Notes: generated from the letters alone by a model not told the origin. A stretch of DNA of 24,882 nucleotides from Chara braunii (GCA_003427395.1 BFEA01000379.1:1326681-1351562); one strand, 5' to 3'; shown: positions 1-9,695, counted from the first letter of the stretch. Numbers and translations are program-made.

Positions 1-55
<55 letters not shown>
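1..55. repeat. (CT)n microsatellite inside the 3' LTR
   Basis: Pure CT dinucleotide run reaching the window edge. It occupies the same place in the LTR as the longer run at 9696-9776 in the 5' LTR. Confidence 0.97.
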
Positions 56-60
<5 letters not shown>

Positions 61-300
61 GGGCAGTCTGTCGCCGCGCATCCCAAAGACCTCACAGAGT
101 CGTCACCCCGCTTAGCCTGAGCGTGCAAGCCAGCCCACGTGCCACAGTCCCTCGCGGCCACGCGTCAACCCCTCGCACTCAGCACCAGCTCATCAGATCG
201 CCCAACTCTCTACTCACCGTCTTTCTGCACGTTAGCCGATCCTTCTCGACCACGCTAACTCCCAAGTAGATTAGAGAGAAAATTAATCGCGCTTGCAGAA

Positions 301-306
301 TTTATA
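301..306 (-). promoter_or_regulatory. TATA box of the element A 3' LTR
   Basis: TATAAA followed by TTC on the minus strand, 750 bp into the LTR. The identical TATAAATTC string occurs at the corresponding place in the 5' LTR (10056-10051) and in the element B LTR (16562-16567), pointing in each case toward that element's gag. It marks the U3/R transition region. Confidence 0.65.
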
Positions 307-1050
307 GCTTGCTAATCAGCGCGCAATATTCGGGATTGCCAGGGGAACAGGAAAGACGAGAGAAAGGAAGTGCCTACAAGTGCATGACTGGGCCGCGGCG
401 TGGGGGACGTAGCCTCACTCCAAGCTTCGATCCAACCATGCAACGGTCCGACCAATGAGATAGGAGGTAGAGTGCACATGCAATGACGCGGGAAGGGAAT
501 TTCAAGAACGGGGAAGATTACAGTTACACCTGCGTAGCAGGGAAAGAACAAGAAGAGATTACAGTTGAGATTAGAATTTCGGCGCGGCGGGAACAGAGCG
601 CAGGTCCCCGTGCAGCAAAGTGCGCGCGCGGGCAGGAGGTGATGTGCAGTTACGGGCAAAAATTCCAGCGCACTCAATTTCCTAATCTATTTAAAGTCCT
701 GATTAAAAAAAAAGAAAATTTCGAGAGCTCGCATGGGCTCGTTCTAAATTCAAAAATTCTGAAGAAATTACCCCCGCAATTATCGCGCAAAAACGACGGA
801 CGCCTTATTTGAAAATAAAAGAGAAAAAAAAAAGGAAAAGAAAAGAGAAAAAGGCCATAGCGGAAGTTGTTCCCCCTCCGCGCTCGCTAAGGCGCGGGCC
901 TACCGTCCCAAAGTCCATAACCGCCACTCGAAGGACCAAGGAGAAAACTTCGAAAAATCAAGGAGGGACCGCCATGCAATTTATCCCCGATCCCTCTGTG
1001 TACCCCCAATCCCAGTTGCGCAGAAGATGGCGCCTTAAAAAGTGTAGTTC

Positions 1051-1103
1051 GTCACATATGTGACTCCCAGGGGGTTCCATCCTGTGCAAGCTCCCGCTTG
1101 CAC
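1051..1103. other. LTR-junction palindrome and adjacent hairpin
   Basis: GTCACATATGTGAC (1051-1064) is a perfect palindrome whose left six bases are the LTR terminus and whose right eight are internal. Just inside lies a hairpin with 8-bp arms, GTGCAAGC (1084-1091) and GCTTGCAC (1096-1103), around TCCC. The polypurine tract expected immediately upstream of a 3' LTR is not obvious here; the nearest purine run on the element's sense strand (GGGGGAAA type) is around 1110-1117. Confidence 0.5.
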
Positions 1104-1243
1104 CCACATTTCCCCCAAACTCGAAGAAGAAAGAAGAAGGAAGGGAGAAAGAATTACAATCCCACCAATATTACACGTGTCGTTACCGTAGGATAAGAGT
1201 GTGGACGTCATCCTTTCGACACGTCATTCGAGCCGCCCTCGTT

Positions 1244-1840
1244 TCACGGGTGGGGGAGACGGAAGATGGCGGGGATAAGCGGGGGAGGATCATTTGGGAG
1301 AGGCGGTAAGAAATTCGTCATCCCCATCACCATTTTAGGGAGCTCCTGGTACCTGATGATGCGATGGATGCGGGGGAAGCGATTTCCGCCTTCAGGGAGG
1401 GAAGCAAGATAGTCAGGATAGAGGGTTGAGAAGGTGTGAAACAACGCCGCACGGAACTGCTCATGATCTGCACACACGGGGATAGTTCCCGTGATGATGC
1501 AGTAGACTTCAATGACGTCCTGGTCTCGCCACGCGGCTCTGAACAGAAGGACGTGGAGATAGAAGGAAGAAGAGACACATTGGGTGGCGGCGTGTGGATA
1601 TACATCGGCGATGAGCCGGGTGGAGTAGAATTGGTAGAAGGTCGAAGAAGGAAAAGGATTGGAGGGGAAAAAGCGCGGAGTATCGATCTGTCGGAAGGTG
1701 ATGTAGCCAAGGGGACGGCGAGATAGGGAACGGGGATGTAGCTCGATGTCCCGCATTGCCACGAGCTCGAACAGAGGGACGGGGGGAAGGGGAGGGGGAG
1801 CGGGATCGCCTGCGCGTCGCCGTGCCAGAAGTCTTTGCAT
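1244..1840 (-). CDS. Unknown 198-aa ORF downstream of pol in element A
   Basis: Open frame of 198 codons between the end of pol and the 3' LTR, on the element's sense strand. I do not recognise the protein. It starts MQRLLARRRAGD, has a Pro-rich stretch near residues 14-22, then an aromatic-rich central part (for example FYQFYSTRLIADVYP and SSFYLHVLLFRAAW), and ends with another Pro-rich segment. I see no signal peptide or clear membrane span, so an envelope-like role is not supported. The composition, rich in Phe, Tyr and His with few low-complexity runs, looks more like a real protein than chance, and it is intact while gag and pol are broken. Its ATG lies 7 bases after the stop of the preceding open frame. 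Element B is truncated before this point, so there is no second copy in the window for comparison. Confidence 0.45.
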   Translation of the reverse strand: MQRLLARRRAGDPAPPPLPPVPLFELVAMRDIELHPRSLSRRPLGYITFRQIDTPRFFPSNPFPSSTFYQFYSTRLIADVYPHAATQCVSSSFYLHVLLFRAAWRDQDVIEVYCIITGTIPVCADHEQFRAALFHTFSTLYPDYLASLPEGGNRFPRIHRIIRYQELPKMVMGMTNFLPPLPNDPPPLIPAIFRLPHP

Positions 1841-1847
1841 GAGGGTG

Positions 1848-2259
1848 CTAATCTTCCTTGGCTGACGGCTCGGGATCTTTAGTCGGGTAGTCCGAAACAG
1901 GCAGATCGACTCCCACTGACAGCTCCAATGGCCGCTTTCCTTCCGCGATGGCCGCCCTGCGCCGCTCTGCGTCCGAAACAGGCAGATCGACTCCCACTGA
2001 CAACTGTCGAGATATGAGCAGTCCCCGACGTCGAGAGTCGACGGTAAGCTGAGGCTTCGGCCAGCACGTGTGACCTACTGTTGGGGATCGCAAATCGAAA
2101 TTTTGCCGCCGCGTAGTAGAGTCCCGCCGTACTGAAGAACTGAGTGAAGCGGAGAGCGTGCGGGCTGATGCGCGGATGATACACCTGCCGAATTGATGAG
2201 ATATGCCCACTTGGCGCCAACATGCGTTCACTGAGTACCTGCTCCGCGGAGAAACTCAT
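1848..2259 (-). CDS. Possible small ORF(s) immediately after pol (frame uncertain)
   Basis: Two overlapping frames are open right after the pol stop. One begins with an ATG overlapping that stop as ATGA (ATG at 2259, TGA at 2258) and runs 126 codons to 1879. The other is the direct read-through of the pol frame past TGA to a stop at 1848, with an internal ATG at 2231. Both cross an 81-bp tandem duplication that keeps frame. The read-through frame ends in an acidic, protein-like tail (TKDPEPSAKED), while the overlapping-ATG frame would be a termination-reinitiation product. Neither matches a family I know, and I cannot decide which, if either, is translated. Confidence 0.25.
1891..2002. repeat. 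31-bp direct repeat with 81-bp period
   Basis: The 31 bases at 1891-1921 recur identically at 1972-2002. The period of 81 bp is 27 codons, so the duplication keeps any reading frame; in the read-through frame it repeats the peptide SVGVDLPVSD. Confidence 0.85.
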
Positions 2260-3928
2260 GGCGAAGAGGAGGGAGAAGATGAGCGAGTAGAGGAAAGAGA
2301 ATGAGGCTCGTCACTGTTCCACTCAGACTCCGAAATCGACCTTGTTGGAGAAGGAGGGGAAGAAGTCGAGAGATGGCGGAGGTAGGACACGTGGCGGACA
2401 ATAGGCCTAGCCAACCGGCTGTCTGACACCTCAGGAGCAAGCCGCATCGTGTTCACGCCGTTAGGACCAAGCTCGATCACTCTGAAGCATTTGTAGAATC
2501 GTGGCGCTAGCTTACCTTGGCGAGCACATTTCCTCACGTGCATGAAGTCCCCCAATTTATACTGGGGCCGAGGGCCTGCATTCCCATTTCGGGCCTCATA
2601 ACTCCGGACCTGGCGTCCATGGGCCAATTCAGTCATACGCTGTCTTTTTCGGGCCAATCTCGGAAGGGCCCGTTCCATAAGGTCCAAATGGCGCTTGGCC
2701 TTGTCCTTGGCCGTCGCCCGGGTGGGGCGTTTGTCCAGCGCCGTTTCGTCATTTAAGTTCAGTATCGAGACACAAGATAGGATGTTGGTACGTAGCTGGA
2801 AAGGTGAAAGTCCAGTAGATTCATTTGGGGTCCCTCTTAGCTGCAATATTCCGTCGGAGTGCCGTTTTAATTACCCGGTTGGCATTTTCCACGAGGCCGT
2901 CGATTGAGACATATGGAGAGCCGTATTATGAATAGACACCCCATGTACGACCAAGTTCCTCATGACTTCCCCCCTGAATTCAGCTCCATTGTCGGTAAGG
3001 ATTTCCTCGGTGTCATGATGCATCCCGAGGAAACGGTTGACATACCACGCTATTTCCGCCGTTTGTCGTGTCCGACAGGGGTAGGCCTCAATCCACTTTG
3101 AGAAGTGGTCGACAACCACCAAGAGAATTGAATATTCACAACTATTCGGCCCAGGGGGGACGATAATATCCGTCGTGTCCATGCTAACCCTCTGAAATGG
3201 CCGTTGGACTATGGTGGGCACTATCGACCTAGGTGGCTGAATCGGCGCTTTGTCGGCCGCACAGACGGGACAATTTTTAACAATATATTTAACGTCGTCC
3301 CTAATGTTGAAACAATACCATTTATTCTTATCATGGCCGACTCGGTGATCCTGACCGCGAAATGGGCTGCTGTCTCTTCGTGGGCTGCTTTAACCCAGTC
3401 ATACCTCATAAACGGGTGCGGAACTACCATCCATATTCCGCCCCCGTGTGTTTTCCGCTTAAGAAGAGGGTTCCCTACGACGGCTGGTATCAGAGCGACA
3501 TCTGTCCACACCTCTGCCCGTCTATACTTTATAATCTTTTCCAACCCTTCCGACGTCGCTTCCTGGAAGCGAGCCTCCGTCGGAATCTTGTCGGTATGGC
3601 ACAGATGGCAGAGCCACCGTTTTTGCGGATTCCTATACTGGATACATGATCCATGGGCCCTGACTACGCACGTGGCACATTCTAACCACTCGACGTACCC
3701 TTCATTTTTCGGCCTAACCGAAACGAAATGGATGCGCAAGATAGACTCACACAGAAAACAAAAACGATCGGGGAGGGAGAATAGAGAAGAGGAAGAAGGA
3801 GAGAGAGGGCCCTCAGCGTTTTCTTCTCTTTGGGCCTCCATAAGGACACATATCACTTCTTCACCTGCCGAGGGAGAACCTTCACGTGGCCGTACCCGGG
3901 TCCCTTGGGCTGCTCCGGATCCTTCCAC
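2256..3928 (-). pseudogene. Element A PHD-like module plus integrase (broken)
   Basis: Integrase inserts the DNA copy into the host genome. Order on the minus strand: Ser/Pro-rich linker, PHD-like zinc module (3599-3760), the HHCC first pair HEETAAH, then a frameshift near 3310-3330; in the next frame the CPVC pair, then the DDE core with MDTTD and TDNGAEFRGE; a 1-nt deletion near the catalytic Glu segment (ENAN) and a deletion of about 20 codons near 2845 relative to B. The tail (about 2370-2540) resembles a GPY/F module (LGPNG, then VRHVSYLR) followed by a Ser/Pro-rich end; no chromodomain follows. Compared with B, about 26 residues before HHCC are missing. A plausible start is the ATG at 3841, 11 nt after the RNase H frame stops; the open frame reaches back to an ATG at 3928. 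The last 196 codons (2846-2256) are open. Confidence 0.85.
3599..3760 (-). other. PHD-finger-like zinc module in element A pol
   Basis: Eight ligands in the order C4-H-C3: C-x2-C-x23-C-x2-C-x4-H-x2-C-x11-C-x2-C, with Trp two residues before the last Cys pair (WLCHLC). The Cys order, the HGSC motif and the W-x-C-x2-C signature are those of PHD fingers, which usually bind histone H3 tails. It lies between RNase H and the integrase HHCC domain. Element B has the same ligands at the same spacing (22563-22724). The domain call is by pattern only; a RING-like or other treble-clef zinc fold is an alternative. Confidence 0.65.
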
Positions 3929-5258
3929 AGAGTGATCTCTTCGTTGCGTGGCACCTTGCCTGGCCGGTGCAGACGTGTCAATCCGTCGGCGTTTTCGTGC
4001 CTTTCCGTTTTTCTATGGACGATGTCAAAGTCATACTCCTGCAACCTCACCGCCCATCGCCCAATCATTCCCGTGTAGTTCGTCAGCTTCTTGAGGGCCA
4101 GCAATGGCTCGTGATCCGTTATGAGGAGGAACTTCTGCCCGTAGAGATACGAGTGGAAGTGCTGGATTCCCCAGACGACAGCGTAGCATTCTCCTTGTGG
4201 TGCCGAGTCATTCTTCCTTTCGTCGGGCACCGTCTTCGAAGCATATTCGACCACGTGCTCCCGCCCGTCTTTCCCCTTCTGAGCTAGGATAGCGGAGATA
4301 GCCTCCGGCTGCCAGTTAGTAATGAGTAGGAACTGGCGCTCAGGATCAGGTCGGATTAAAATAGGGGCTGAGGCCAGGGCCTCCTTCAAAGCGCAAAAGG
4401 CCCGCTCACACTCCGCGTCCCAGTTCAGCGGCTGGTCCTTCCGGAGGAGGTTCGTCAGGGGCCGAGCGATTGCCGCAAAGCCCTTGATAAACCGTCGGTA
4501 GTACGAGGCTAGTCCCAGGAAGGCTCGAACCTGCGTCAATGACGTGCGTGTGGTTGCTTCTCGAACAGCCTCTACCTTCCTCGAATCCAGTCTCGAGCCT
4601 CCTCGGGTTACAACGTAGGCCAGGAATGAGATCTCGGACAGGAAGAATTCGCTTTTCTCCAACACAATCTTGAAACCGGCGTCCTGCAACGCGCCAAGTG
4701 TCCATTCAATATTTTGCACATGTCCATGGAATGATTCAGAATACACCAAAATATCGTCCATGTACACGATAACGCAAAAATTGATCATGCCCTGAGTTAA
4801 CTTGGTCTTGTTTACGAAGTTCTGGAAAGTGACATTCATTGCCCTCTAAAAAGTCGTCGGCGCATTGCGTATACCCATAGGGCATCGAACCCACTGCCAC
4901 GTGCCCTCAAACAAGACAAACGCCGTCTTCGGCCGATCCTCTTCCCTCACAAGGATATGGTGGAACCCGTGCCGAATATCAAATTTACTAAAATAATTTG
5001 CACAGCCAATGGCATCCAGCAGGTGATCAATCCGAGGGAGGGGGTACACATCCTTGATCGTGATGTCATTCAATTTTCGATAATCAATGCAAATGCTGAT
5101 CGATCTGTTATTTTTCGGAACCAAAACTACCGAAAAGGACCAAGGACCTGTAGCGGGCTTTATCCCACCGTTAGCTTTGAATTCCCGGATTCGCTCGAGT
5201 GCTGCCTTTCGTTCTGCCAATGAGTATCGGTAAGGTTTGCAATGAATCGGCGGGTGAG
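3853..5258 (-). pseudogene. Element A reverse transcriptase-RNase H (broken)
   Basis: RT copies the element RNA into DNA and RNase H removes the RNA strand. Visible in order: ERIREFKANGGI lead-in, GPWSFSVVLVPK, CIDYRKLND, KFDIRHGFHHI carrying the first catalytic Asp, TAFVLFEGTWQW, then a TAG at 4848-4846 where B keeps CAG (TFQRAMN), then the catalytic YMDD (4764-4753), thumb (FLGLASYYRRFI) and an RNase H of the gypsy type (GECYAVVWG, TDHEPL, HRKTERHENADG). In RNase H the first catalytic Asp is Asn (ITNW, codon 4317-4315) whereas B has ITDW. The frame ends at 3853 shortly after VLPR; the PHD-integrase frame is different. The start of this segment is separated from the upstream linker by a stop and a frameshift near 5262. 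Confidence 0.9.
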
Positions 5259-5261
5259 CAC

Positions 5262-6079
5262 CTAAATCTCGTGTTGGATTATTAATGATAACCTGATTTC
5301 CGCGTCATCAATGCTAATAACACCCCGATATTCCGCTAAGATCTCTGCAATAAGTTGGTGGGTTCCATCGGGCACGTATTCTGGCACGTGTAACTCGTAA
5401 GGTTGTTCGTGTATATCAACTGTGACGTGTTTGGTATGTACTGCCTTAGAGTCCTGGGGCGGCGGGGAAGAGATGAAAGAGTTGTCCGACCGCCACGAGA
5501 ACACAGTGGCCACCATCTGGGCTTCCTCTTCTCGGATGGCCACGTGTTCTTCGAGGGTTATCCCGTCCACAATATCCCGAGGATCCACCGATTTCTCAGC
5601 GATCCTTATTCCGATATCGAACAACGAGGCGTCGGGACACCCAGGGGGTTCCGGAGCCTGTATTTCTGCTCCCAAACGTAGCAATTGTATCTCCTTGTCT
5701 GTGGTAAGAAGCGATCGGGGAGGGGGTTCCGTGATGTCACAGAAGGATCGCTTGTCCACGTACCGGAGGAGCAAGGGAGTAGTGCCCTCGTACAGAGTCC
5801 GAGGGGGTTCCGAAGAGTCGGGCAGCCTTGACACCTGTACCAGGGGTTCTCCTATGATCGGAGCTCGAGTTCATTGGACATTCTCTTCGGTCAATACGAA
5901 CGTTTTCGTCGTTTTCTGCTGGACCGGGTAACGGATTACCCTTCGTGTCATCTCTTGAATCACCAGGTCTGTCTCGTCCTCGCTTTCCGAATCCTCGGGG
6001 AGTGGGGGCGTGTGTTCTTCGGTGCTAGTCTCTTAGTCCTCTAGACGTCCGTCCCAGGTGACTGTCCGAATCGGCCCGC
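5262..6079 (-). pseudogene. Element A pol linker between protease and RT
   Basis: About 190 codons open at 5834-5262 plus a degenerate acidic stretch upstream (DSESEDETDLVIQEM, about 5970-5925). No enzymatic motif is seen, but the segment is family-specific and conserved with B: EPPRTLYEGTTPLL, LLRLGAE, AIREEEAQM, ATVFSWRSD, FISSPPP and LHVPEYV recur with few changes at 20526-21026. An in-frame TGA at 5873-5871 sits where B has a sense codon, and the segment ends with TAG at 5264-5262 where B has CAG. Presumably it is the protease-RT connection of a gag-pol polyprotein. Its function is unknown. Confidence 0.7.
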
Positions 6080-6673
6080 CTACCTCTGGGTGAGATCTAC
6101 ATGGCGGGTTGGTAGCTGTGTGGAGGGTGAGGTGCATGGGGACTGGGTATAGCTTACCCCCGGTTTCTTGATAACGACCTCCCATCGCTCAAGGTCTAGA
6201 TTGGCCAGGAGGGCGTTTAACGCAGGCAGTCCGATGAGTACGTCGTACGAGTTCACATTGGGAACCACCACGTCTCCCAAGGCGTGAACTTTTCCCAACT
6301 TAAAGGCGACGTTTGTCATCTTTCCTACTACTCTGATCCTCTCCTCATAGGCGGAGATCAAACGGTCTCCTTCGTTGAGTGGGATCAGATCCTTCCTTCG
6401 CCCGGCCCGTTTCACTACTCGTAGGGATATTACCAACACCGCTGCCCCGGAATCGAGGATCGCGCTGTATGGGAATCCCCAGATCTCCACGTCACACTCC
6501 GCAGACTTCCACGGGATAGTCTTGATGCGCAGAAAATGGTCGCTTTTCTGGAAAAGTCCCAGGCGTACAGGCTCTAAGGGTCCAGGTGCATCCGGCTTTG
6601 TCTCCTTTACGGGAGCCTTCCCCCTGGCCGTTGCCATCTTGGCGAGTGCGAATCGTTTCGATTGGCCTTGCAA
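6080..6673 (-). pseudogene. Element A retropepsin-like aspartic protease
   Basis: Processes the gag-pol polyprotein. The core motif AILDSGAAVLVIS carries the catalytic Asp (residue 74 of this open frame), followed by the flap region and DVLIGLPALNAL, the usual hydrophobic-Gly motif of retropepsins. The frame of 197 codons is intact in itself, but a 1-nt deletion near 6652 relative to B (NRKRFAL) puts it out of frame with gag upstream; in B the protease is read in the same frame as the zinc knuckle, which suggests a gag-protease fusion in the ancestor. The segment after about residue 160 is Thr/Ser/Pro-rich. Confidence 0.85.
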
Positions 6674-8136
6674 TGTTGGAGCATGCGATCATTGGCCTGT
6701 TCTGATATGGACAACAGGTGGCCGATCGGGAGCGGAATGCGGTGGTCTAAGGCTCGGATGATGTCCAGAACATCGATCTTTCCGGTGATGAAGTCAGGAC
6801 CGTCGGATTCTATCTCCCCAGGGGATGGTCGCCATTCTGAAATCTCACGTTCATCGTCCGCGGGCTGGATTGCCCCTATCATCCCAAGCCCCGGATATCC
6901 CAAGGATAGGAATTGATCCAGTGGGATGAGCTCTCCGGCTTCCTCGATTACCCCTATATTTGGTACTGCCACGTCCGTTTCTTCTACCATGGTTCCTACC
7001 CGTCCAGGCTCGTTAGCTAAGGGAGCTTCAACTGTCGGGCCTGCCCCTATTCTTACTTGTCGCTGGGGCCAATCTTGGGCCATGTGGCCGGGTTGATGGC
7101 AGGCATAACACGTGTCCGTCCTAGGGGCCGGTCCTGTGCCATCTCCCACGGCTGTGGAAGCAGGTGCTGGGGTGACAAAAGGGGCAGCGAGAACGTTAAT
7201 GGGGCGCATGGAACGCATCAGCGACTCCATGCGGGCGTTCTGCTCGCGTTGTTCCTTTTTGCTTTCTTCCATGAGGCTAACCAGCACACGTGTAAGGTCC
7301 AGCACCGCATTTGACTCCGCTGCCTTCTCCGCTAGGGCGGGTGCCTGTGCAGCCGCCTTGGGCGTCAAAGGTCCTATTTCCTAATCGGGAGGGCGCCTCA
7401 GGGCTGCCACTTGTTCCAAGTAGGTAACAGGGTCTGACACGAAGCCCATATTTTCGAACTTATGTTGCAGGGCTGCTAATTCCATCCTTGTGCGGGTCAG
7501 TTCCGTAGAGTCACCTTTTTAAGCGTAATCTTCTCCCTCGAGGAAGCTAGCAGCGAACTTTCGCTCCATCTCTTCAGTTGCATCCATGATTTGCGTCAGG
7601 GTGAAGGTGATGGGGGAGAACCGTTTTCGTATCTTAGCCTGTATGGCTCTGCTTCGAACTCCATCTATGAAGAATTTTCTTCCTACCTTTTCGTCTCTCC
7701 GAGATTTTACAAACAGTCGGTAAAACCAACTACGGTATTCTGCAATAGACTCGAGGGGCTTCTGCACTCTGTCTTTGATCATAAAGAACGCTTGCTCTGG
7801 ACGTATGTAGTCAAATCGGTGTAGGAAGTCCCTCTCGAAGGTAGGAAGGTCAGTCCATACGTAGGTGCTGAACCAGTGATGGGCGTCACCTCCTAATCGG
7901 GCTGGGATGTTAATCCTAGCTTCATCATTATCGTACTGCTGCGCTCGGAGCGTGACAAGCCATGCTCCTGCCAGGTGGTGCGCTGGATCGAATAAATACA
8001 GATTTGGCGGGGTTGCTGGAGTGCGGGCACGTGCAGGCTGAGGCACAGCCTGAGGCGCAAGCCCCAGTCCGCCCCCTGCCCCGCCTTGCGCCTGATTGGT
8101 TGGGGCCTGATTGGCGTTTGCCTGATTAGCATTCAT
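6607..8136 (-). pseudogene. Element A gag (capsid-like domain and CCHC knuckle; broken)
   Basis: Structural polyprotein that packages element RNA. The start chosen is the ATG at 8136, matching an ATG at the same place in B (18268); the open frame upstream has no ATG and runs into the primer binding site. Order: Ala/Asn/Gln-rich N-terminus, Retrotrans_gag-type capsid domain (DLPTFERDFLHRFDY, VQKPLESIAEY, EEMERKFA), a TAA at 7521-7519, a TAG at 7383-7381 in the same frame, a charged coiled-coil-like helix (EESKKEQREQNARMESLM), then the CCHC knuckle (7110-7069). The final Cys of the knuckle is Trp (CYACHQPGHMAQDW); B keeps Cys. A conserved gag tail (ELIPLDQF, ISEWRPSPGE, LPIGHLLSISEQAN) follows and runs to the frameshift near 6652. 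Confidence 0.85.
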
Positions 8137-8248
8137 GTCCTTTGACGATCTGCCCGCAGACCTGCTCCTTGTCACTACAGGTTCGCGTGCCGATGCGTTC
8201 CTTTGCGCAGACTGTCCCCGTTTTGGGGTCCCTTGTCTTGCCCCTGTC

Positions 8249-8261
8249 GGCTCCGATACCA
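8249..8261 (-). promoter_or_regulatory. Primer binding site (tRNA-iMet type) of element A
   Basis: TGGTATCGGAGCC on the minus strand, complementary with one mismatch to the initiator tRNA-Met 3' end used by many plant LTR elements (TGGTATCAGAGCC). It sits directly upstream of gag, and the preceding ~100 bp are conserved with element B. It sets the inner end of the 5' LTR near 8262. Confidence 0.8.
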
Positions 8262-9695
8262 ACCTCACACCCAGCGCGACTTCAATTTTCGGAGTGTTTG
8301 TGGGCCTGGAAGCGCGAAGAGGGGTGTGCCAAGGATTTTTGGAAAGTGGGGGTGGAGTTCCAGGTTGGAAGTGGAATCTCCTGTGTTAAGTTTCAGGGGT
8401 AGAAATGCAAGTGGTTCATCTAGCTCAGCGTTGGGGTGGGCGCCACGATCGGGGCCGGGGACGAGCCGGGTGCACGAACGGGGTGTTGTGGTCGTCGCTG
8501 TGGGAATGCTCGTACCTCTGTCCTCCGACGCAGAACTCAGAGTCAGAGTCTGATGAGGAGGACGAGCTGGGTTCTCGTCGTTCTCTCCGGGGAGGAGTCT
8601 GACACGTGGCCTCCGTCGCTTCGCACCTGTTGGGCTGTTGGCACTCTGGGCACGGAGCCCGGTGCCAGAATCGGGATATGGAGTCCAGGGGGTAACTAGC
8701 AATCGGTGATACGAGAGGACGATGTAATGGGGAGGGAAATTAGTCGTGATATCGACGAAGCCTGGAGTGATAAAGTATTGTTGGTGTCTACTGTCGGAAT
8801 ACTAGGGAACTCGGGAGTCCTGGTTGATTGCCAACTGGAAATCGCCCCAACACAGTCGCTCGTGTTCGGTTTGGTAGGGGTAATCAAGGGTCCACAAGTT
8901 TTGCTGCCATCTGATCAGTTGTTGTGGGACTTGTTGTCGCAATCTGTTCCCTTTCCCAATATGTCCTGTATTCGGGATCTCTCAGACTTTCTCGGTCGGT
9001 AATCCAAAAAGGAGTTTCGATCGCCATATCCGGATCAACGGGACTCACTCACCCACATCATTCCTACGTGGTGGGATCGTAACCAGCCCCTGCATGCGTG
9101 CGTGTAGATGACGAATCCATTGATGGATTGCTGTCTTCCACGCACGTGCGCACTGGCCACTAGTTAAGTTGTAAGCTGCGCGTCCCGATGGCGGAGCAAT
9201 CTATTGGCGCTTGGCCCGATTATGCATGCAACCCTGTTCCCAAAACAGCCCCCCCTTGGTTATACCCTTATGCATCAGAGGAAAGAGTCATCAAACATTC
9301 GAAGAACAGACATGCATTCCCCGCAACTCTCATAATTCTTACACAGGTCGAACGCAAGTGATTAGGCTAATCCCGCGCAGTGAGCGCACCGATCAGATCT
9401 GAGAGAACTCAGACTCGTAGAGCGACACATACACTGCGATGCCGAATGCCGAAAAAGCGACGAGGTTGAAACCACGCTACTCTACTGAATAAAACAAAAT
9501 GAAAAATCAAAGACAACTTGTGAGAAAGAAGGTGAGATCGTTCGTCACCATACATACGTACATGCATTTCAACAAAGAGATTTGAGGAGACTCACACAGG
9601 AAATCTGAAAAGTGCCACAACAAAATTGGCCATCGTTGGAAACAAAATTTATATAGAAAGGAGGGAGGAAAATACATTGTTCCACCATATACCTC

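Larger units (their letters stand above)
1..1056 (-). repeat. 3' LTR of element A (partial: U3, R and start of U5)
   Basis: Positions 57-1056 align almost colinearly with 9803-10821 as a direct repeat of about 1 kb flanking the gypsy coding region. Read on the minus strand it begins TGTGACGAAC at 1056, has a TATA box at 306-301 and runs into a GA (plus-strand CT) tract at 1-55, where the window ends. About 1.4 kb of U5 corresponding to 8262-9695 should lie to the left. Small open frames inside it (for example 312-677 minus) recur at 10062-10427 only because LTRs are duplicates. Confidence 0.88.

Noticed and set aside
312-677. 121-codon minus-strand ORF with a close relative at 10062-10427
   Set aside because: The pair exists because both lie in LTR copies of one element; the diverged copy in B (about 16330-16560) does not keep a matching frame.
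1244-1840. Retroviral-type envelope gene
   Set aside because: Position fits, but no signal peptide, membrane span or cleavage-site pattern is visible.
2256-2540. Chromodomain after integrase
   Set aside because: After the GPY/F-like tail only Ser/Pro-rich sequence follows; no chromodomain aromatic pattern is seen.
3204-3935. 243-codon plus-strand ORF
   Set aside because: Antisense shadow of the integrase/PHD region, which carries the recognisable motifs on the minus strand.
8265-8702. 145-codon minus-strand ORF ending at the PBS, with a similar C-terminus in B at 17637-18110
   Set aside because: The similarity is confined to the last ~100 bp of the LTR next to the PBS and fits nucleotide conservation; the rest does not align as protein.
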